From Phytohabitans flavus (GTDB lineage Bacteria > Actinomycetota > Actinomycetes > Mycobacteriales > Micromonosporaceae): a stretch of DNA of 64,000 nucleotides. Position 1 is the stretch's first letter. Each line of letters opens with the position of its first letter. The notes below the pieces were generated by a model that was not told the DNA's origin, made no database searches, and saw only the letters and a program-made list of their open reading frames with translations. The stretch is taken from contig NZ_AP022870.1 of the NCBI RefSeq assembly GCF_011764545.1, positions 5,688,001-5,752,000 on the forward strand, in the 5' to 3' direction. The translations under genes and the position numbers were made by a program. This document shows, piece after piece, positions 55,624-63,256 of the stretch.

Positions 55624-55712
55624 AGGTCGTGCACCGCGATGGGTGAGGCCGCGGGAGCAGCGGTCCGGACCACGACGGACGTCGCGGTAGCTCAAAGCCC
55701 TGTCTTGGATCG

Positions 55713-55728
55713 AGATCTCTAGAGATCT
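55713..55728. repeat. AGATCTCTAGAGATCT palindrome
   Basis: Perfect 16-base palindrome directly before the ctaF stop codon, sharing the AGATCT core with 55598-55623. Could act as the ctaF-ctaC terminator or be an end of the repeat element. Confidence 0.6.
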
Positions 55729-56151
55729 TTAGTGCTCGGCGGTGCGGCGGGTGCCCGTGTAGTACTCGAACAGCAGGCCGCATGTCGCGGCGGTCACCGC
55801 GATGAGGCCGGCCGCGATCAGCCAGACCATCCAGAACACAAGCCCCAGCCCAGCCACGGTCGCGGCGAGCGCCAGGCCGAACGGCCAGTAGCTGCCCGGG
55901 CTGAAGAAGCCGATCTCGCCCGCGCCCTCGGAGATCTCGGCGTCCGGCCGGTCCTCCGGGCGCGGGTCGATGCGGCGGGAGACGAACCAGAAGAAGCCGC
56001 CGCACATCGTGGTGAGCAGGCCGGAGAGCAGCAGCGCGATCGTGCCAACCCAGTCGAGGTTCATGTCGTACCAGGTCCACCACGCGTACACCGCGCAGGC
56101 GATGAACAGGAACACCGACACGATGCCGAAGATCTTGTACTCGGTCTTCAT
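55729..56151 (-). CDS. ctaF: Cytochrome c oxidase subunit 4, actinobacterial type
   Basis: 140 residues, four transmembrane helices (IFGIVSVFLFIACAVYAWWT, VGTIALLLSGLLTTMCGGFF, WPFGLALAATVAGLGLVFW, LIAAGLIAVTAATCGLLFEY). The N-terminus KTEYKIFGIVSVFL and the RIDPRPEDRPDAEISEGAGE loop are typical. ATG at 56151 has GAGGA eight bases upstream and lies 10 bases after ctaC. Structural subunit of aa3 oxidase. Confidence 0.95.
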   Translation of the reverse strand: MKTEYKIFGIVSVFLFIACAVYAWWTWYDMNLDWVGTIALLLSGLLTTMCGGFFWFVSRRIDPRPEDRPDAEISEGAGEIGFFSPGSYWPFGLALAATVAGLGLVFWMVWLIAAGLIAVTAATCGLLFEYYTGTRRTAEH

Positions 56152-56161
56152 CGCGCAGTCC

Positions 56162-57070
56162 TCATTCTCCGCCGGACGGGTTGAAATTCGACGCGGTGCG
56201 CTTGGTGTCGAACGGCTCGGTCTTCGTCGCCAACGGCTCCTCGCCAATCGACTGGAGCGCCTCCTGCGTCGTGGCGCCGTCCCGCTTGGCCTGGAGGAAC
56301 CGCTGGTACTTGTCCGGCGACACCGCGCGCAGCTCGAAGTTCATCATCGAGTGGTACGTGCCGCACAGCTCCGCGCACCGCCCGACATACGCACCCTCTT
56401 GGTCGATGCTCTCGACCTCGAAGACGTTGCGGACGTTGCCGGGGAAGACGTCGCGCTTGAAGAGCAGCTCGGGCACCCAGAAGGAGTGGATGACGTCCTT
56501 GCTGGTCTCCTCGAAGCGGATGCGCTCTCCGGTGGGGAGCACCAGCACCGGGATCACGTCGCTCGAGCCGAGCGTGGAAGCCACAGTGTTGGCGTGCTCA
56601 CCCTCGCCGTCGCGGTAGTTGAACTGCCAGTTCCACTTGAACGCGACAACCTCGACGGTGACCTTCGGCTCGGCCTTGGTCTCGTCGACGTTCGTCTGCA
56701 CGACCGCGGTGTAGTAGAAGAGCACGCACACGACCAGGATCGGAGCGATCGTGTAGAGGAACTCCATCGGCATGTTGTAGCGCGTCTGCACCGGCAGCTC
56801 GTCGCCCCGCTTGCGGTAGCGGATCACGCACCAGAAGATCAGGCCCCACACCAGGACACCGACGGCGAGAGCGGCGATGACCGAGCCAATCCACAGGTCA
56901 TACATGCGGTTGGCCTGCGGCGTGACGCCACCCTCCGGCCAGCCGAAGCCAGCGAACGTCGAACCGACGTCACAGCCGCCGAGCAGGAACACCAGTGCCA
57001 GAGCGCCGGCGCCGAGCCCGGCAAGCCGGCCAGCCCGACCCGTCCGGCCGTGCGCACCCCTTGCGATCAC
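56162..57070 (-). CDS. ctaC: Cytochrome c oxidase subunit II
   Basis: 302 residues. Lipoprotein-type signal ending LVFLLGGC, two transmembrane helices, then the extracellular CuA cupredoxin domain with HSFWVPE and GRCAELCGTYHSMM holding the copper ligands. It accepts electrons from QcrC. GTG at 57070 has AGGA five bases upstream and places the lipobox correctly; an ATG at 57130 gives an unlikely extension. Followed by ctaF with no ctaD (subunit I) between, unlike the usual ctaC-ctaD-ctaF order. Confidence 0.95.
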   Translation of the reverse strand: MIARGAHGRTGRAGRLAGLGAGALALVFLLGGCDVGSTFAGFGWPEGGVTPQANRMYDLWIGSVIAALAVGVLVWGLIFWCVIRYRKRGDELPVQTRYNMPMEFLYTIAPILVVCVLFYYTAVVQTNVDETKAEPKVTVEVVAFKWNWQFNYRDGEGEHANTVASTLGSSDVIPVLVLPTGERIRFEETSKDVIHSFWVPELLFKRDVFPGNVRNVFEVESIDQEGAYVGRCAELCGTYHSMMNFELRAVSPDKYQRFLQAKRDGATTQEALQSIGEEPLATKTEPFDTKRTASNFNPSGGE

Positions 57071-57153
57071 CTGGTCCTGCCTCCCTAGCAGTGCCTTAGC
57101 GAGCACCCGGCACATTACTCGACCATGCATCTACTACACGTCGTGGGGGTGGG

Positions 57154-57159
57154 TAGCGT
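57154..57159 (+). promoter_or_regulatory. Probable -10 box for leaderless start at 57167
   Basis: TAGCGT, seven bases, then the GTG of the cysteine desulfurase gene; no ribosome-binding site. Confidence 0.45.
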
Positions 57160-57166
57160 GGCTTCC

Positions 57167-58277
57167 GTGCAGGCCTTCTTCGACGCTGCCGCGGGCGCGC
57201 CCCTCCACCCGGTCGCACGCCAGGCGCTGCTCGCCGCCCTCGACGACGGCTGGGCCGACCCGGGAAAGCTCTACACGCGGGCCCGCCGGGCACGCCAGCT
57301 CCTCGACGCGGCGCGGGCCGCGACCGCCGAGATTCTGCGGGTACGGCCGGACGAGATCGCCTTCACCCCAAGTGGTACAGCCGCGGCGCGGTTGGCCATC
57401 GAGGGCACCCGGCGCGGGCGAGCGAGGGTGGGTCCGACCCTTGTGCACTCGGCGATCGAGCACTCCTCCGTGCTGTACGAGGCCGGCGAGGACGCGGTGA
57501 GCGTGCCCGTGGACCGGCTCGGCCGGCTCGACCTCGACGCCTGGCGCGCGGCGGTGAGCCGGGCGGCATCGCCCTCGCCGCGCTGATCAGCGCCAGCCAC
57601 GAGGTGGGCACGATCCAGCCGGTGGCCGAGGCCGCCGAGGCGTGCGCGGCCCACGGGTACCCCTCTATGTGGACGCCTCCCAGTCGGTGGGGCACGTACC
57701 CGTACCCGATGGGTGGTCGCTGCTCACCGCGAGCGCCCGCAAGTGGGGCGGCCCGGCGGGCGTGGGGCTTCTTGTCGTGCGCAAGGGGACGCGGTGGGTC
57801 TCGCCGTACCCGGATGATGGCGGCCGGGACACGGGCCGCGACCTGCCCGCGATCGTCGCGGCCGCGGCGGCCCTGCGCGCCGTGACCGCCGAGCAGGAAG
57901 CCGAGGCGGCACGCCTGGCGCCGCTGGTCGACCGCATCCGGGCCGTGGTGGCCGCGACCGTGCCAGATGTCGAGGTGGTGGGTGACCCGGAGGCGCGGCT
58001 GCCGCACCTGGTCACGTTCTCCTGCCTGTACGTGGACGGTGAGGCGCTGCTGCACGCGCTGGACCGGCACGGGTTCGCGGTCTCGTCGGGCTCGTCGTGC
58101 ACGTCGTCCACGCTGCGCCCGAGTCACGTCCTGGAGGCGATGGGAGTCCTGTCGCACGGAAACGTACGGGTCTCGCTGCACCGCCAGACGACGGAGGCCG
58201 AGGTGGACCGCTTCCTGGCTGAGCTGCCCGGCATCGTGGCCGACCTGCGCGCCGAGGCCGGAGTGGTCGGGCTGTGA
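57167..58277 (+). CDS. Cysteine desulfurase, NifS/IscS type (two frame breaks)
   Basis: PLP enzyme that takes sulfur from cysteine. From GTG 57167: VQAFFDAAAGAPLHPVARQA, SGTAAARLAIEG, HSAIEHSSVL. The frame breaks near 57555-57570, continues GIALAALISASHEVGTIQP, breaks again near 57652-57668, and continues PLYVDASQSVGHVPV, LTASARKWGGPAGVG (PLP Lys) and SSGSSCTSSTLRPSHVL (active Cys). Adding two bases gives 370 residues with every motif in place. Both breaks are -1 type beside G or C runs. The stop overlaps the GTG of a TusA gene, so the sulfur acceptor is encoded next door. Confidence 0.9.
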
Positions 58278-58501
58278 CGGAGCACGTGCTCGACTGCCTG
58301 GGCCAGCGGTGCCCGCTCCCGGTGATCGCGCTGGCCCGCCGCCTGCCCGAGGTCGAGGTGGGCGCGGTGGTACGCGTCCTCGCCGACGACCCGGCCGCGG
58401 CCAACGACATACCGGCCTGGTGCCGGATGCGCGGCCAGGAGTACCTGGGCGCGACGACCGTCGACGGCTCACCCGCCTTCGACGTGCGCCGCGCCCACTA
58501 G
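58274..58501 (+). CDS. TusA-like sulfur carrier
   Basis: 75 residues, SirA/TusA fold. The persulfide Cys lies in LDCLGQRCPLPVIALAR (CPxP motif). GTG at 58274 overlaps the desulfurase stop (GTGA). It probably takes sulfur from the desulfurase for tRNA thiolation or cofactor synthesis. Confidence 0.93.
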   Translation: MTEHVLDCLGQRCPLPVIALARRLPEVEVGAVVRVLADDPAAANDIPAWCRMRGQEYLGATTVDGSPAFDVRRAH

Positions 58502-58510
58502 CGATCACGC

Positions 58511-59485
58511 TCAGGGCAGGTGCGGGCGGACCTCCTCGGCCGCCTCGTCGCCGTACGCCACCGCGAGGCGCTTGAGGAACGCGTCCGGCTTGATCTCGTA
58601 CTCCTGGGGGCCGACGGTCTCCAGCACCAGCGCGGCGACCAGCGAGCCGACCTGGGCGGAGCGCTCCAGGCCCAGGCCCCACGAGCGGGCGGAGAAGAAG
58701 CCGGCGCGGAACCCGTCGCCGACGCCGGTCGGGTCCTCGGTGCGCACGTCCGGCACGACCGGCACGTGGATGCGCTCGATGTCGCGGCCGGTGATCTCGG
58801 CGCCGTCCTTGCCGAGCGTGGTGACCCGGATGCCGACCATGTCGAGCATCTGCTCGCTGGAGAGGCCGGTCTTGTTTTCCAGCAGCGACTTCTCGTAGTC
58901 GTTGGTGAGCAGGTAGGCGGCGCCGTCGATCAGCTTGGTCAGGTCGCTGCCGTCCATCCGGGCCATCTGCTGCGAGACGTCCGCGACGAACGGGTAGCCG
59001 CGCTCCCGGCACTCCTGCGAGTGGCGCATCATCGCGTCCGGGTCGTTCGGGCTGACCAGCACGAGGTCGAGGCCGCCCACGCGGTCGGCGACCGGGGCGA
59101 GCTCGATGTTGCGGGCCTCGCTCATCGCGCCGGCGTAGAACGACGCGATCTGGCACAGGTCGTTGTCGGTCGTGCAGACGAAGCGGGCGGTGTGAGCCAC
59201 CTCACTGACGTGGACCGACTCGCAGTCGACGCCGTGCCGCTCCAACCACGAGCGATAGTCGGCGAAGTCGGCACCGACGGCTCCAAGCAGCACCGGGTGG
59301 AGGCCGAGCTGGGCCATGCCGAACGCGATGTTGGCAGCGATGCCACCACGACGCACGACCAGGTCGTCGACCAGGAACGACAGCGAGATCTTGTGCAACT
59401 GGTCAGCGATGAGCTGTTCGGCGAACCGGCCGGGGAAGTGCATCAGGTGGTCGGTGGCGATCGAGCCGGTAACGGCGATCTTCAT
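58511..59485 (-). CDS. PfkB family carbohydrate/adenosine kinase
   Basis: 324 residues. IAVTGSIATDHLMHFPGRF, the GGIAANIAFGMAQLG substrate loop, and the DPTGVGDGFRAGF anion hole with the catalytic Asp. The pattern is close to actinobacterial adenosine kinases (CbhK/AdoK). ATG at 59485 has GAGGG seven bases upstream. Convergent with the TusA gene. Adenosine salvage is the likely role; another nucleoside or sugar is possible. Confidence 0.9.
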   Translation of the reverse strand: MKIAVTGSIATDHLMHFPGRFAEQLIADQLHKISLSFLVDDLVVRRGGIAANIAFGMAQLGLHPVLLGAVGADFADYRSWLERHGVDCESVHVSEVAHTARFVCTTDNDLCQIASFYAGAMSEARNIELAPVADRVGGLDLVLVSPNDPDAMMRHSQECRERGYPFVADVSQQMARMDGSDLTKLIDGAAYLLTNDYEKSLLENKTGLSSEQMLDMVGIRVTTLGKDGAEITGRDIERIHVPVVPDVRTEDPTGVGDGFRAGFFSARSWGLGLERSAQVGSLVAALVLETVGPQEYEIKPDAFLKRLAVAYGDEAAEEVRPHLP

Positions 59486-59606
59486 AGCGCCCTCACGATC
59501 GGGTACGGGGTCGTGCAGTGCGCGGACAGCGTACCCACACCCGTATCCGTGCAGTTAGTCGTCCGATTGCTCGGTGGTAGGCCGCCGGACATTGCGCCGA
59601 CACGCA

Positions 59607-59636
59607 ACGGGGCCACCGGCGAACCGGTGGCCCCGT
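59607..59636 (-). terminator. Terminator of the A-type Fe-S carrier gene
   Basis: Perfect 13-bp stem ACGGGGCCACCGG / CCGGTGGCCCCGT with a CGAA loop, 28 bases past the stop. Confidence 0.8.
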
Positions 59637-59664
59637 AAACGCAACGTGAGGGTCGGACGGTGAC

Positions 59665-60033
59665 CTAGTGGAACGAGTCGCCGCACGCGCAGGAGCCCTG
59701 CGCGTTGGGGTTGTCGATCGTGAAGCCCTGGGCGTCGATCCGGTCGGCGAAGTCGATGGTCGCGCCGGACAGGTAAGGCGCGCTCATCCGGTCGACAACG
59801 ACCTCGACACCGCCGAAGTCGCTGATCACGTCACCGTCGAGCGAACGCTCGTCGAAGAAGAGCTGGTAGCGCAGGCCCGAACAGCCGCCCGGCTGCACAG
59901 CGACCCGCAGCCGCAGGTCGTCGCGGCCTTCCTGCTCGATCAGGGCCTTGACCTTCTGCGCCGCGACGTCGCTGAGGACAACGGTGGTCGGGGCCTTGGC
60001 CTCGGTCGACTCGGCCTGCGTCGGAGTGGTCAC
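59665..60033 (-). CDS. erpA: A-type iron-sulfur carrier (ErpA/IscA/HesB family)
   Basis: 122 residues. Three conserved cysteines: one in QPGGCSGLRYQL and two in GSCACGDSF at the C-terminus. It carries or inserts Fe-S clusters into targets such as NadA, QcrA or others. The N-terminal 25 residues are Thr/Ala-rich and variable. GTG at 60033 has GGGAGA seven bases upstream. Located near the desulfurase and nadA, which fits Fe-S supply. Confidence 0.93.
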   Translation of the reverse strand: MTTPTQAESTEAKAPTTVVLSDVAAQKVKALIEQEGRDDLRLRVAVQPGGCSGLRYQLFFDERSLDGDVISDFGGVEVVVDRMSAPYLSGATIDFADRIDAQGFTIDNPNAQGSCACGDSFH

Positions 60034-60073
60034 TTGGATGTCTCCCTGTGCCGGTGCGGATAGTTCGTACTTA

Positions 60074-60526
60074 TCAGGCAACGCTAGCCCGCTGGCCGGC
60101 GATTCCCAATGGGCTGCCCTTTGAGTCTAGGTGAGTTTCACCCCTGAGATCAGGGTCACCCAGAACCTCGCTGAGGACGGCACGCTGCGTGGGTCGGGCG
60201 GCCTCCTGCCGGTGCCGGCCCGCCTCGGTCAGCGCGACGAAGACCCCTCGCCGGTCCTGCTCGCACAGGGCCCGGCAGACCAGACCGTCGCGCTCGAGCC
60301 GGGCGACTGCCCGGGAAAGCGCACTCTGGCTGAGATGGACCTGCTCGCCGAGCTCCTGCATGCGGAGCTTGGCCTCTGCCGCGCCGGCCAACCGGTCGAT
60401 CACCTCGAACTCGCTCATGCCCAGCCCGTGCCGCTCCTGAAGCTCGCGCTCCAGCGCACAGGAGGCGTCGTGGTAGCGCTGTGCGAGCGCGCGCCACGTC
60501 TCGACGACGCCGGGTTCCTCGGACAC
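60074..60526 (-). CDS. MarR family transcriptional regulator
   Basis: 150 residues with the winged HTH of MarR: LRMQELGEQVHLSQSALSRAVARLERDGLVCR and the wing CEQDRRGVFVALTEAGR. GTG start. Divergent from the MFS transporter gene, with two inverted repeats between them, so it is very likely the local repressor of that pump. Confidence 0.92.
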   Translation of the reverse strand: MSEEPGVVETWRALAQRYHDASCALERELQERHGLGMSEFEVIDRLAGAAEAKLRMQELGEQVHLSQSALSRAVARLERDGLVCRALCEQDRRGVFVALTEAGRHRQEAARPTQRAVLSEVLGDPDLRGETHLDSKGSPLGIAGQRASVA

Positions 60527-60542
60527 GCCGAAACTTTATCAG

Positions 60543-60558
60543 ATGTGTGCTACCACAT
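60543..60558. promoter_or_regulatory. Candidate MarR operator 1
   Basis: ATGTG-N6-CACAT inverted repeat in the AT-rich divergent region between the MarR and MFS genes. Confidence 0.5.
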
Positions 60559-60567
60559 AATTTGCTT

Positions 60568-60582
60568 GTGCATTAGATGCAC
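60568..60582. promoter_or_regulatory. Candidate MarR operator 2
   Basis: GTGCAT-TAG-ATGCAC, a perfect 6-bp-arm palindrome 25 bases from operator 1 (centre to centre), about 20 bases before the MFS ATG. Confidence 0.55.
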
Positions 60583-60602
60583 GCGCACGTAGTTTCCGGC
60601 CC

Positions 60603-62038
60603 ATGGCTTCTACCGCAACGACCCCTGTCCCCGATTCGGCGGCCGCCGAGCTACCGGCGCAGCAGATGCGCTGGACTCCCCGGCTCTGGGGACGCTCCTC
60701 GTGCTCTGCGGCGCGCTCTTCCTCGACGGCCTCGACGTCTCGATGGTCGGCGTGGCCCTCCCGTCCATCCAGGCCGACCTCGGCCTCTCGAACTCCACCC
60801 TCCAGTGGGTGGTCAGCGGCTACGTGCTCGGCTACGGCGGACTCCTGCTCCTCGGCGGCCGCACCGCCGACCTCCTCGGCCGCCGCCGGGTATTCCTCTG
60901 GTCGATCGCGATCTTCGCGGTCGCCTCGCTCCTCGGCGGCCTCGTGAACGACCCCGCGCTCCTCGTCGGCACCCGCTTCGTCAAGGGCGTCGCGGCCGCC
61001 TTCACCGCGCCCGCCGGACTCTCGATCATCACGACCACCTTTCATGAAGGTCCCGCCCGCAACCGGGCGCTGAGCTTCTTCACCGCCTGCGGTGCGAGCG
61101 GCTTTTCAATGGGCCTGATCTTCGGCGGGCTGATGACCGAGGTGGGCTGGCGGTGGACCTTCCTCCTGCCGGTGCCGATCGCGCTCGCCGTGCTCGTCGC
61201 CGGGATCCGGCTCATCCCGTCGGACGTGCAGGAGAACATTCAAAAGCGGGGGTATGACATCGCCGGCGCGGCGACGGTCACCGGCGCGCTGCTCCTGCTC
61301 GTGTACGCCGTCGTGGAAGCGCCGGCGGCCGGCTGGCTCTCGGCCCGCACGCTCGGCTCGTATGCGCTGGTCGTGGCGCTACTGGCCGCGTTCGTGGCGA
61401 TCGAACGGCGGGTCGCCCACCCGCTTGTGCGACTGGGCATCCTGCGCAACCGCCGGCTGGTCGGCGCCAACCTCGCCGCGCTGACCGTGACCGGCTCGTA
61501 CTTCGGCTTCCAGTTCCTCGGCACCCAGTACGCCCAGGTGGTGCTGGGCTGGTCACCGTTGACGATGGCGCTGGCGTTCCTGCCCGGCGGGTTGATCGTG
61601 GCGTTCGGAGGGCCACGAACGGCCCGGCTGATAAACCGCTTCGGCACCGGACCGCTCGTGGTGGCCGGCCTGGCGTCGTTCATCACCGGGTACCTGCTGT
61701 TCCTGCGCATCGAGGGCGAGCCGCGGTACCTGGCTGTGATCCTGCCCACGATGCTGCTGCTGGGCCTCGGTTTCGCGTTCGCCTATCCCGCGCTCAACAT
61801 CCAGGCGACCGCCGGTGTCGGAGATGACGAGCAGGGACTGGCGTCCGGTCTGGTGCAGGCGTCGTTCCAGATCGGGGGCGCGATCGTGCTGGCCGGGGTC
61901 AGCGCGATGATCGCCACCGCCCACCCGACCCCCGGCGCGGTACCGGACTCGTACTACCCCGCGATCTGGTTCGTCACCGGCGCCGCCGTGTTCGGCCTGG
62001 TGGTCGCGCTGCTCGGCGTCCGCCGGTCGCGCGCCTGA
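60603..62038 (+). CDS. MFS drug-efflux type transporter (one frame break)
   Basis: 478 residues after adding one base near 60690 in a G4 run. N-terminus MASTATTPVPDSAAAELPAQ, then LWG and a shift to TLLVLCGALFLDGLDVSMVG. About 14 helices. Typical DHA2-like motifs: GYVLGYGGLLLLGGRTADLLGRRR (motif A) and FTAPAGLSIITTTFHEGPAR. Divergent from a MarR regulator. Predicted proton-driven export of drugs or metabolites; substrate unknown. Confidence 0.9.
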
Positions 62039-62050
62039 CCGCGTTTCCCT

Positions 62051-62081
62051 GGGCGCCGGTGGCGGTTCGCCGCCGGCGCCC
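62051..62081. terminator. Bidirectional terminator between MFS and glycerate kinase genes
   Basis: 14-bp stem starting GGGCGCCGGTGGCG with one T-G pair and a GTT loop, between the convergent stops at 62038 and 62082. Confidence 0.75.
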
Positions 62082-63197
62082 TCAGCGGCTCCACTGGCGG
62101 GCCAGGCGGGTGGCGATCTCGCGCAGGCCGTCGGCCGGGCGGGCCATTGCCTCTTCTTTGCTGCCGAAGTGCTCGGTCAGCGACCACGACTCGGTCACGC
62201 CGGCGGCGGCGGCCTCGCGGCGGCCGGCACTCACCTGACCGGCCACCACCAGGCACGGCAGGCCGCGATCGCGGGCGGTACCGGCCACGCCGGCCACCAC
62301 CTTGCCGCGCAGCGACTGGAAGTCGAACGAGCCCTCGCCCGTGATCACCACGTCGGCGGCGTCGAACGCGGCGTCCAGGCCGATCAGGCGGTTGACCAGC
62401 GCGATACCCGACTCGCACCGGCCGCCCAGCGCCAGGATCGCGGCGCCCAGGCCGCCCGCGGCACCGGCGCCCGGCACGTTCGCCACGGCGGACGGGCAGG
62501 TGGGGAGTGCCTCGAGCACCCCAGCCCACCGTTCCAGGGCGGAGTCGAGCAGCATGATGTCCTCGCGGGTCGCGCCCTTCTGCGGGCCGTACACGTTCGA
62601 GGCTCCGTGCAGCCCGGTCAGCGGGTTGTCCACATCCGTCGCGGCGACCAGCTCCACGTCGCGCAGCCTCGGCGTGTCGCCCAGCCCAGCGACCGCGACA
62701 AGCGCCGCACCGCCGTACGGCAGCGCGTACCCGGATTCGTCCACCGGCGGCGCGCCCAGCGCGGCGAGCATGCCGGCGCCGCCGTCGTTCGTCGCGGAAC
62801 CGCCCAGCCCGACCACGACGGTGCGGGCGCCGTTCTCGACCGCGTGCGCGATCAGAGTCCCCAGGCCGTACGAGGTAGCCCGCCGGACATCGCGCTCGGC
62901 GGGGTCGACAAGGTGCAGGCCGCACGCCTGCGCGCTCTCCACGTACGCGGTGTCGCCCACCACCAGCACCGATCCGGCCGCCGGGCGGCCCAGCGGGTCG
63001 ACCGTCTCCACCGGCACCACGCGGCCGGGCAGGGCCTCGGCGAGGACATCGACGAAGCCGGGACCGCCGTCCGACAGCGGCCGCGCCACCATCTCGTCGG
63101 CTGGGGCGGCCTCGCGCCAGCCCTCGGCGACCGCGGCGGCCACCTCGGTCGCGGACAGGGTACCGGCGAACTTGTCCGGGCAGATGAGTACACGCAT
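62082..63197 (-). CDS. glxK: Glycerate kinase
   Basis: 371 residues of the glycerate kinase (GK-1) family: MRVLICPDKFAGTLSATEVA, RPLSDGGPGFVDV, GLGGSATNDGGAGMLAALG, PGAGAAGGLGAAILALG and ITGEGSFDFQSLRGKV. Converts glycerate to a phosphoglycerate, feeding glycolysis. ATG at 63197. Complete. Divergent from nadA by about 50-60 bases. Confidence 0.94.
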   Translation of the reverse strand: MRVLICPDKFAGTLSATEVAAAVAEGWREAAPADEMVARPLSDGGPGFVDVLAEALPGRVVPVETVDPLGRPAAGSVLVVGDTAYVESAQACGLHLVDPAERDVRRATSYGLGTLIAHAVENGARTVVVGLGGSATNDGGAGMLAALGAPPVDESGYALPYGGAALVAVAGLGDTPRLRDVELVAATDVDNPLTGLHGASNVYGPQKGATREDIMLLDSALERWAGVLEALPTCPSAVANVPGAGAAGGLGAAILALGGRCESGIALVNRLIGLDAAFDAADVVITGEGSFDFQSLRGKVVAGVAGTARDRGLPCLVVAGQVSAGRREAAAAGVTESWSLTEHFGSKEEAMARPADGLREIATRLARQWSR

Positions 63198-63256
63198 GAT
63201 TCCGCAGTGTGGCAGGACACAGCGTCGGGCCCGCGCTCGGGCGCATGATTAAGGAC

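Larger units (their letters stand above)
55216..55693. mobile_element. MITE-like element with 65-bp inverted ends
   Basis: Two copies of the 65-bp unit, 55216-55280 (+) and 55629-55693 (-), face each other and bracket 348 bases of non-coding DNA rich in secondary structure. The inverted match extends to TTGAGC...GCTCAA. A third, solo unit lies at 18407-18472. No transposase is present, and a clear target-site duplication is not visible, so mobility is inferred from structure and recurrence. An alternative is a cluster of terminator-like repeats. Confidence 0.5.
55100..55728. other. Gene-free, repeat-rich region between trpD and ctaF
   Basis: 629 bases with no credible gene. Open frames here translate the repeats themselves (the same LPRCPRWSGPLLP string appears wherever the 65-bp unit occurs) and have no start signals. 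It contains the inverted 65-bp repeats at 55216-55280 and 55629-55693, hairpins at 55288-55308, 55429-55478 and 55598-55623, and a palindrome at 55713-55728. The AT-rich stems contrast with the flanking GC-rich genes. Confidence 0.75.

Noticed and set aside
55165-55722. Open frames between trpD and ctaF on both strands
   Set aside because: They translate the dispersed repeats and hairpins, have no ribosome-binding site, and the shared peptide string comes from the repeat DNA.
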